A DNA stretch of 64,000 bases from Areca catechu (Eukaryota; Streptophyta; Magnoliopsida; Arecales; Arecaceae). A model generated the notes under the pieces. The model was not told the origin of the DNA. It worked only from the letters and a program-made list of their open reading frames with translations, and searched no databases. Shown here one piece after another: positions 56,843-64,000 of the stretch; positions within the stretch are counted from its first letter, which is position 1, and each line of letters starts with the position of its first letter. A program made the position numbers and the translations under genes. Location: assembly GCA_021397845.1 (NCBI GenBank), contig CM038039.1, positions 183,680,526 to 183,744,525 of the forward strand, read 5' to 3'.

Positions 56843-57158
56843 TGTTGCCCAGATATGGTCCCCAAGAGGGGGGGTGAATTGGGTATTTAAAAATTTAAGG
56901 CAATATATGTGCTATCAAGTTCTAAGGTGAAGAGTGATAGTGCTTTAATAATTGTGCAATGGAAGCAACGAAATAAAATGACAATTAACGAGCTAAAGAA
57001 GTTAAAGAGCAAGCCAATGCAAACACACAAGAAATATAGTGGTTCGGTGCACCTAGCACCTACATCCACTCCCCAAGCTTCACTTGGGAATTTCCACTAT
57101 AATCTTTAGATTACAGCCGACTTGTTTTACCAAGCTCACAAGTCAAAATCTTACACAC

Positions 57159-57370
57159 TTGTTTTGGCTTCGGGCTAACAAGCAACCCTAGTTGGTTTTA
57201 TCAATTGGCTCACCAACAAACCTCACTCACTTGTTTTGGCTTCGGGCTTACAAGCAACCCTAGTTGGTTTTATCAATTGGCTCACCAACAAACCTCACTC
57301 ACTTGTTTTGGCTTCGGGCTTACAAGCAACCCTAGTTGGTTTTATCAATTGGCTCACCAACAAACCTAAA
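57159..57370. repeat. 72-bp tandem triplication in LTR of copia B
   Basis: Three nearly identical units of CTTGTTTTGGCTTCGGGCTT followed by ACAAGCAACCC and GGCTCACCAACAAACC. Copia A has looser GGCTAACCAA repeats at the corresponding place, so the unit has been re-amplified in B. Confidence 0.85.
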
Positions 57371-57805
57371 ACTAGTTTCAAATTCCCTTGAAACTAGCTA
57401 AAGACAAAAGAGTATGAATACAAGTAATGAAAACTAAACAAACTCCTTTTGAGCAAAAATAAATTCGTTGAAGCTCTTGATGGAGACTCTTCAAGCCTTT
57501 TGTCTTGGAAACTTGGACCTCACTAAATGCCAAACACTTGAATGTTGGATTCCTCAAAAATGGAAAGCATTTGGGTAGGGAATCTCTTGGTTTTCTCACA
57601 CTTTTTGGCTTTGGAAGTGATTGAAGGCTTTGTACTTTGAACCTATACTTTTTCACTTTGTCTCCTTCTCTTTTTGAAGTTTGGTGGAGGTTAAATACGT
57701 CATTCATGCTGAAACAACTCCATAAGACCGTTAGATTCAAAAATATGGCCGTTTATGGCCGTTGGAAATCAAATCAGAAGTTCAGAAAAACTAGCCGTTA
57801 TGCCA

Positions 57806-58100
57806 TGAGTCGACCTCATGAGTCGACCTCTGGATCAAGTGTCGACCTCATGAGTCAACCTCCAGTAAAAATTAGGCAAAAGTTCAGAATACCATAGTTC
57901 TGTCCATTTTGAATACTCAGGCTATGAGTCGACCTCTGGTGTCGACCTCTGGACAGGTGTTGACCTCTGGTGGTCGACCTCTGAAGCGTGCCACTGAGAC
58001 TTTGCCGTGCCGGCCATGCTGAACTTTCCTTTTCTTCATGAGTCGACCTCTGGTGGTCGACCTTTGACAAGGTGTCGACCTCTGGGGGTCGACCTCTGAT
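57806..58100. promoter_or_regulatory. GTCGACC repeat patch in U3 of copia B
   Basis: Ten exact GTCGACC motifs, mostly GAGTCGACCTCTGG or GTGTCGACCTC, with a few variants. On the minus strand they lie about 290-580 bases into the LTR, in the expected promoter region. Copia A has GTCGACAC motifs in the same interval. Role inferred. Confidence 0.6.
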
Positions 58101-58388
58101 CTGAATTTTTCTGAAACTCTTGAGATATGCGTGCCATGCTTGAGTTTCTTTAAGCCTTTGTTTCTTTTGTCAAATATTTCTTAACAAGAAGGTCCATTAT
58201 GAGAATTTTGATCTTGTCCAAGGTAGAAGAACTCTTTTCCAAATCAGGTAAACTTTGTTTCATCATTGTCCTTTTGATACTCTTTTTGAATAACCTAAGT
58301 CCTGAAATTTTATCTTGAGATTAAACATTAGTCCAAACATATACTCAACCTTTTGTTGATCATCAAAACTAAGGAGTCAAAGCCAACA

Positions 58389-58402
58389 ATCTCCCCCTTT
58401 TT
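58389..58402 (-). other. Main polypurine tract of copia B
   Basis: The minus strand reads AAAAAGGGGGAGAT directly before the LTR start TGTTGG. Classic Sirevirus tract. Confidence 0.9.
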
Positions 58403-58695
58403 GATGATGACAAAACCTTGAGTATATATGCAATTAAGTCCAAAAGCAAGATATAAAATATTTTCAAGGAGTCCTTACATGCATGAGTGTATCATAAAAA
58501 TTTACTTTTCATCTTCTTTTTGTGAAAAATATTTTCATGAGTTACTTTTTATTTACTTCTTTCTTTTTGTGAAAATATTCTCATGAGTCAAAAAGGTAAG
58601 AATCATATAAACTTTACTACTCATAAGACGGAGATCTCATAAATACATATATACTTTACTAAATTTGATCTCATAAATACATATTTACTTTACTA

Positions 58696-58803
58696 CTCCC
58701 CCTTTTTGTCAGGAATCAAAAAGTTCATTGTGAAAGATATATTAATGAAACTTATGATCAATTATAATGAAGTATTTAGGTGCATAAAACACATGCTCCC
58801 CCT
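58696..58803 (-). other. Additional polypurine-like tracts of copia B
   Basis: CTCCCCCTTTTTG on the plus strand at 58696-58708 repeats the main tract exactly over 13 bases. CTCCCCCT recurs at 58796-58803. Multiple tracts upstream of the 3' LTR are a reported trait of Sireviruses. Confidence 0.6.
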
Positions 58804-59029
58804 CAATTTGTGCATTCAATATAATAAAATATTCTAACTTGAGAGTTTAAAAAAAAAATTAAATGTTAAGAGCTGGTATCAGATAAAATGGCACAAGATA
58901 GATAAAATATCACAATGTAGATAAAAACAAATGTATTCAGTTACAAAAGTTGCTTACAAAGTAGGCACAAAATACTGATACAACAGATCATACACAAGCA
59001 AACTAAGTACAACAAATAAAACTATGAGG
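58804..59029 (-). other. 3' untranslated region after the extra ORF of copia B
   Basis: A/T-rich, no ORF. The minus-strand stop of the extra ORF is at 59030. Confidence 0.5.
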
Positions 59030-59529
59030 CTACTCCTCATCAGAAGGTATGTCAAAAGATACAGGAGCCATGATCCTAGATGAGGATTTTGGAGTCCTAT
59101 GAGAGGAACTCCGAGTCCTCAGAGAGGGACCAGACCTAGGGGTAGTCCTACGAGATCTATATGTCCTAGGTAAGGGCTCCACAGATGTCGAGATAGAGGC
59201 AGTAGCTGAAGGAGTGGACGGATCAGCATGCTGAGTAGACTGAGCTGGGGTCTGTCTGCTGACTAGCTCATAAGCTGTGGGATCATCGATATCTGTCTCT
59301 GTATGCTCATCTATGTCATCCGGAATCCCAGTGATAGTCTCAAATAGTGACTCTGTAGGCTCAATATCAACTGGCACAGCTGTGGCTGGAGGATCTGAAC
59401 TCGGAAGATCAGTGGAAGGAGGATCAGCTGAAGGGGGAATCTCTGGAATCGGCTCTGCAGGTGGAACATCAGAACTACCTGCTCCAGGCTGATCTCCATC
59501 ACTGTCACTGTATCCACCAGAGTCATCAA

Positions 59530-59568
<39 letters not shown>

Positions 59569-60814
59569 GTGGAGGAGATACTGTCGGATCTGCAGTCCCT
59601 GATGGTAGTGCTAATCTCAATAAGCTGAGGATCTGTCTGAATCCTGTATCCATACTAGCTGAGAGAGCACTAATGCGTGTGTCTGTGTGTATCCGCAGAT
59701 CATGAAGCTCCTGTCGTACACCAGTGATTTCTGTCCGGACCTCTGAAATCTGATCAGTCACTCGCTGCTCGAAGTCCGATATCCTCACTGAAGTCCTCCG
59801 TGGTGTAGCAGTAATAGTAGGTGCCGGAGCTGATGAAGGTGGTGGCGTGAATGGCTCAGGCTCCGCAGTCTCTATCTCCGGTGCTGGGCGAGGAGGTGTA
59901 CCATGATCAGTAGGCCCTGAAGGCCCTGCCTCAGCAGCTCGGATCTCATCCTCCTCATCTGGCTCCTGGCCAGACTCTCATCGTACCCATCGATCGCCAA
60001 TCAGTCGAAATCCCATTCTATGTAGGGATTTCTCTCCATAAGTATCTGTGTGCTGTAGCTGACTGAAGGGTATGCCGTCGAATGAGACACCATGCTCTCT
60101 GAATATCTGAGTCAGTCCCATGCCGTACGGCTGAACGAGTCTCCTGTGAGAAGCTGCCTCACCCATTTGCTGAAGCATGATCCTGGGGAGGTTGATGGGA
60201 GTCCGCTGACTCAGGGACACCATCAACACCAGCTCACGCTCAGTAATAAAATCAAATCTCCCACTCTTTGGAATCAAGATACGGGCGATGATGTGATGCA
60301 GCACTCTCATCTCCAGTGAAAGCTGGTTAGCGGCTACTGTGGAAATGCCGCTAACATCCTCACGCTCTAGGATACACCTGAAGGCGTGCTCTCTGTCGCT
60401 GATCGTAGTGGCAGCAGTGCCATGAAGTGGAATCCTCCAGATGCGACTGATGACCTCAGGTGTCACTGGAATCTCGATCCCTCGAACTGTAGCAGACCAT
60501 CCAATGCCATCAGTGGCCATGGATCCATAAAACTCCCTGATGAGGTCTAGGTAGAATCTCTCGGACATCGTACAAAAATGGACCAGACCTGCATCTCTCA
60601 GTACATCTCCAATGAAGAAGTGATGCTGATCCCAGAATGGAATATCTACGCGCCTCCCACTAGCAATGCTCTTCCGGACTAGGCTGGCTGGCACTGGTGC
60701 AGGTGGCTCTGGGGTCGGCTCACGCTCATGTCTGACTTTCCTTCGCCGCTCAGTACTACCCTGCCCCTGTTCCAATCTCCTTTTCCTTACTGCCTGGTGT
60801 TTTCTCGGACCCAT
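59030..60814 (-). pseudogene. Extra ORF after pol in copia B, one in-frame stop
   Basis: One reading frame of 595 codons from the ATG ending at 60814, interrupted only by TGA at codon 279 (59978-59980). Residues 1-35 are strongly basic (RKHQAVRKRRLEQ, RRRKVRHER) like a nuclear signal. Residues 50-275 are a globular domain (VDIPFWDQHHFF, CTMSERFYLDLIREFY, LSLEMRVLHHIIARIL, LVLMVSLSQRTPINLP) shared with copia A and resembling a plant transposon protein family of unknown function. After the stop come a Pro-rich linker, a coil (about 345-395), a run of Asp at about 418-430, a Pro/Ser/Thr-rich acidic stretch and an Arg/Ser-rich end. No signal peptide or membrane span is visible, so an envelope role is not supported. 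Confidence 0.8.
59529..59568. repeat. (ATC)n microsatellite encoding the Asp run
   Basis: About 13 ATC/TCA trinucleotides. In the extra ORF they read as consecutive Asp codons. The complementary frames read poly-Met or poly-Ile-like and are artefacts. Confidence 0.9.
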
Positions 60815-61238
60815 GTGTAAGGATGAGGGGTAACTTAGGGAGTAAGACTAAGAGAGGTTCACTGATTGGGAAAAAGAGGAGAATGTGAAATAGTGAAATA
60901 GGGTTTGTGAGATTGGAGAAAATCGAGAGTAAATGAGGAAAAGGTAAGAAATGGACGAAAGAAATACGTGTTTTCAAATGAAAAACAGCCGAGATTTGAG
61001 GGTAGAAAGATTCGAGGGCTTTTGGTTGTCTAAAATCAAGAAAACGGTCAAATAGAAGGTTGATTCCAAGAAAAGCAAGAGAGGAGGTGAGGATTTCCCA
61101 AAAAGATCGAGGAGAGGGGTGGAAATCCACTATTTGGAGGTTTAGAGAAGTTGTAGGGGGACCACACGAAGGAGAGGTAAAGAAAACAATGGGAAAAAAG
61201 GCTTGCGGACGGGTTTTAAAAAAGCAGGTTTTCGTTCA
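60815..61238 (-). other. Spacer between pol and extra ORF, copia B
   Basis: Probable leader or promoter area for the extra ORF. No coding motif. Contains A/G-rich stretches on the plus strand. Frames here lack features. Confidence 0.45.
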
Positions 61239-61310
61239 AGTGTCGACCTCTGAGAATTTTCAGGGGTCGACCTCAAGTGTCGACCTCCGAAAATCTCAAG
61301 TGTCGACCTC
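61239..61310. promoter_or_regulatory. GTCGACC repeat patch upstream of the extra ORF, copia B
   Basis: Four GTCGACCTC motifs within about 70 bases, identical in core and flanks to those in the U3 of this element. On the minus strand it lies between pol (ends 61442) and the extra ORF (starts 60814). Copia A has its own patch in the equivalent place (18795-18890). Candidate internal promoter or cis-element; inferred. Confidence 0.55.
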
Positions 61311-61441
61311 CAACAAAAAATCACCCAAAATAAAATTCTGTAAAATTTTAAAAAATTGATAAAATTTAGAAAAATAACCTTTAAACATATTTGAGAATTT
61401 ATAAATCATTTTTGAGGAATTTTGATGAAAATTGAAGAGTT

Positions 61442-64000
61442 TCAAGCAAAAAGATCAATGACTCCCAGTTCTCTTCTAATCATACAAAATCTATCTTCAT
61501 TCAATGGTTTTGTGAATATATCAGCCAATTGATAATCAGTACATATAAATTCTAACAACACATTAGAGTTTTGAACGTGATCTCTTATGAAGTGATGTCT
61601 TATTTCAATATGTTTGCTTCTTGAATGTTGAACAGGATTTTTCGTTAAATTGATTGCACTAGTATTATCACATCTTATGGGTGTCTTAGTTAGTTTGATG
61701 CCAAAGTCCTCGAGTTGTTGTTTGATCCATAAAATCTGAGCACAACAGCTTCCAGCTGCTATATATTCGGCTTCTGCCGTAGATAGAGCAACCGAATTCT
61801 GTTTTTTACTGCTCCATGAAATCAAATTAACTCCTAGGAATTGACAAGTTCCACTAGTACTTTTCGATCAAGTTTACACCCAGCAAAATCAGCATCAGAA
61901 TATGCAATTAATTCACATGATGACTCCCTAGAGTACCAAAGACCAATTTCGATAGACCCAGATAAGTATCTAAGTATACGTTTTATAGCTAAGAGATGTG
62001 ATTCTTTAGGAGCAGACTGAAAACGTGCACACATACAAACACTAAACATTATATCTGGTCTACTGGCAGTTAAATATAGCAATGAACCAATCACGCCTCT
62101 ATATAATTTTTGGTCTACTGAATTACCACATTCATCTTTGTCTAATTTACATGAAGAGCTCATAGGGGTACCTATTGGTTTTGTGGTCTCCATCCCAAAC
62201 TTTTTCAAAATTTCCCTTGTGTACTTGGCTTGGTTGATGGAGATCCCCTCTTTGGTTTGCTTAATTTGAAGTCCGAGGAAGAAGTTGAGTTCTCCCATCA
62301 TGCTCATCTCGAACTCACTCTGCATTAACTTCGCAAATTCTTGACAAAGACATTCGTTAGTAGCACCAAAAATAATATCATCTACATATATTTGTACTAC
62401 TAAGAGATCATCATTTTTCTTTTTCAAAAACAATGTATTATCTACATTACCTCTAGAAAAATCATTTTTCATCAAAAATGAACTTAATCTATCATACCAA
62501 GCTCTAGGAGCTTGCTTTAAACCATACAATGCTTTATGCAATTTAAAGACATGATTAGGAAATTCATGATTTTCAAAACCAGGAGGTTGTTCAACATAAA
62601 CTTCCTCTTCAATAAATCCATTTAAAAAGGCACTCTTTACATCCATTTGAAATAACTTGAAATCCATAAAACAAGCAAAAGCAAGTAAAAGTCTAATTGC
62701 TTCTAGCCTAGCAACAGGAGCAAAGGTTTCATCGAAGTCGATTCCTTCTTCCTGGTTGTAGCCTTTAGCAACAAGTCTAGCTTTGTTCCTAATTACAATA
62801 CCATGTTCATCAAGTTTATTTCTAAAAACCCATTTTGTGCCAATTATAGAAACATTAAGGGGTCTTTCAGTTAAAGTCCAAACATTATTTCTTTTAAATT
62901 GATTTAGTTCATCTTGCATAGCATTAATCCAATTACAATCTTTTTCAGCTTCTTCTGTTGACTTAGGCTCTATCTGAGATACAAAAGCTAAATAATCACA
63001 AACATTTCTAATAGAAGAGCGTGTACTTACCCCCTTTGATGGATCACCTATTATTAGCTCTTTAGGGTGTCCATGTGCATACCTCCATTCTTTAGGTAAT
63101 GGTTTTGGTGAAGTTGCATTGATTTCTTGAATTTGATCTTGACTTTCTTGATCATCATCTCCTTTGGGCTCATCTTCATTGATTGTCAATTGTTCAAGTT
63201 TCTTTGTACCTGTTTCAACATCAATAGAATCTTCTTTTCTAGAAGATTTTTCGTTAGATTCATCAAACACTACATGAATTGATTCTTCAACCAGAAGTGT
63301 TCTTCTGTTGAAGACCCTGTATGCCTTGCTAGAAGTAGAGTATCCTAAGAAGATACCCTCATCTGACTTGGCATCAAATTTACTGATATTGTCTTTGCCA
63401 TTGTTTAATATGAAACAGCGGCAACCAAACACACGAAAATACTTGAGATTAGGTTTTCGATTTTTCCAAAGCTCATATGGTGTTTTCTTCAAAATAGGTC
63501 GAATTAAAACACGATTTAAAATGTAACAGGAAGTATTAATGGCTTCTGCCCAAAAATATCTAGGTAAATCGTTTTCGCAAAGCATTGTGCGTGCCATTTC
63601 TTCAAGAGTCCTGTTCTTTCTTTCTACCACCCCATTTTGTTGAGGTGTCCTAGGTGCAGAGAAATTATGACTAATACCATTTTCATTACAAAAAGTTTCA
63701 AAATCATGATTTTCAAATTCAGTTCCATGATCACTCTGCAAAGAAACAATAGTGAGATCTTTTTCGTTTGAAACCCTTTTATGAAATTTAACAAAAGCTG
63801 AAAATGTTTCATCTTTATGAGCTAAAAACATTACCCAAGTAAATCGTGAGTAATCATCTACAATTACTAGCCTATATTTTTTACCTCCCAAACTAGTTGT
63901 TCTGGTTGGTCCAAAGAGGTCCATATGCAATAATTCAAGGGGTCTAGTAGTAGATACTACTCCTTTAGGTTTGAAAGTAGATTTAGTTTGTTTTCCAAAT
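61442..64000 (-). pseudogene. Pol of copia B (integrase, RT, RNase H), one frameshift, continues beyond window
   Basis: The frame is open from the right edge to 61834. Counting from the ATG ending at 63930, the integrase core has Asp4 (MDLFGP), Asp67 (LQSDHG) and Glu103 (VVERKN), 35 residues apart as in D,D35E. A Glu/Asp-rich linker follows. RT has FKLFQMDVKSAFLNGF and the catalytic YVDDIIFGAT at about residues 514-523. The frame breaks in RNase H at the codons for LDRK (about 61860), consistent with loss of one A from an A-run, and continues in another frame from 61825 to the stop at 61442 (ALSTAEAEYIAAG, HHFIRDH, CMIRREL). Protease and gag lie to the right of the window. Confidence 0.9.

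Larger units (their letters stand above)
56843..58388 (-). repeat. 3' LTR of copia B (1546 bp)
   Basis: Plus-strand ends TGTTGCCCAG and AAAGCCAACA; on the minus strand TGTTGGCT...GGGCAACA, perfect TG/CA ends. It shares with copia A the end TGTTGCCCAG, the GGCTAACAAG-type reiterations and a GTCGAC patch in U3. Confidence 0.9.
56843..64000 (-). mobile_element. Ty1/copia element B (Sirevirus-like), 3' part within window
   Basis: Minus strand, entering from the right edge: integrase, RT and RNase H (to 61442), a spacer with GTCGACC repeats, the extra ORF (60814-59030), polypurine tracts and the 3' LTR (58388-56843). It is the best preserved element here, with one frameshift in pol and one stop in the extra ORF. 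Protein sequence is close to copia A, but the LTRs differ considerably, so they are sister families. AAACC at 56838-56842 would be its duplication; the other copy is outside. Confidence 0.9.

Noticed and set aside
59311..59568. ORF starting with a run of Met
   Set aside because: A shadow frame of the (ATC)n microsatellite in the extra ORF.
59030..60814. Envelope protein in copia B
   Set aside because: No signal peptide or membrane segment can be seen; the basic N-terminus and coil suggest an intracellular protein.

Overview
The window is plant nuclear DNA and consists almost wholly of LTR retrotransposons inserted into one another. I found no intact host gene, rRNA, tRNA or CRISPR array. Plant origin is shown by Sirevirus-type Ty1/copia, chromovirus-like Ty3/gypsy and Tat-type Ty3/gypsy elements with initiator-Met or TGGCGC-type primer sites. 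The density of nested elements fits a large, repeat-rich genome. A monocot such as a palm would fit, but that is a guess.

Layout. (1) 1-1250: unassigned. (2) About 1300-12012: old, decayed gypsy element A on the minus strand. It is interrupted by element B (6067-10498, minus, 5-bp duplication ATACC), a deletion derivative with two LTRs and a truncated gag. (3) 12013-32438: Sirevirus-like copia A (minus, duplication GTTAG), inserted in the presumed 5' LTR of A. Its 3' LTR is broken by Tat fragment F (12501 to about 17430, minus). Its 5' LTR is broken by non-autonomous gypsy D (24364-31261, plus, duplication CAACC). (4) 32444-37880: anonymous sequence with a dispersed repeat, an 88-bp tandem array, a Harbinger-like MITE and a palindromic GGTACC-rich patch. 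(5) About 37880-40745: Tat remnant G (minus), whose LTR is swollen by a 106-bp tandem array. (6) 41633 to about 53840: Tat element E (plus) with gag, protease, RT, two RNase H domains and integrase. It is interrupted by solo LTR H (46365-48091, minus, duplication CCTAC) of the D family. After pol come a 59-bp tandem array and a spliced gene on the opposite strand. E ends abruptly against gypsy C. (7) About 53840-56842: the gag-protease end of gypsy C (minus), with its 5' LTR cut by copia B. (8) 56843 to the right edge: copia B (minus), the best preserved element, with 3' LTR, several polypurine tracts, an extra ORF after pol, and an almost open pol running off the window.

The genes are those of retroelements: gag for the particle, protease for processing, RT and RNase H for cDNA synthesis, and integrase for insertion. 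The points of most interest are: an intron-containing antisense gene conserved between Tat copies E and F; GTCGAC-centred short repeats found both in the LTR and just upstream of the extra ORF in both copias, with copy-specific flanking bases; a D-family LTR that has absorbed its own primer binding site; and a non-autonomous gypsy whose pol is replaced by an unrecognised, internally repetitive segment.
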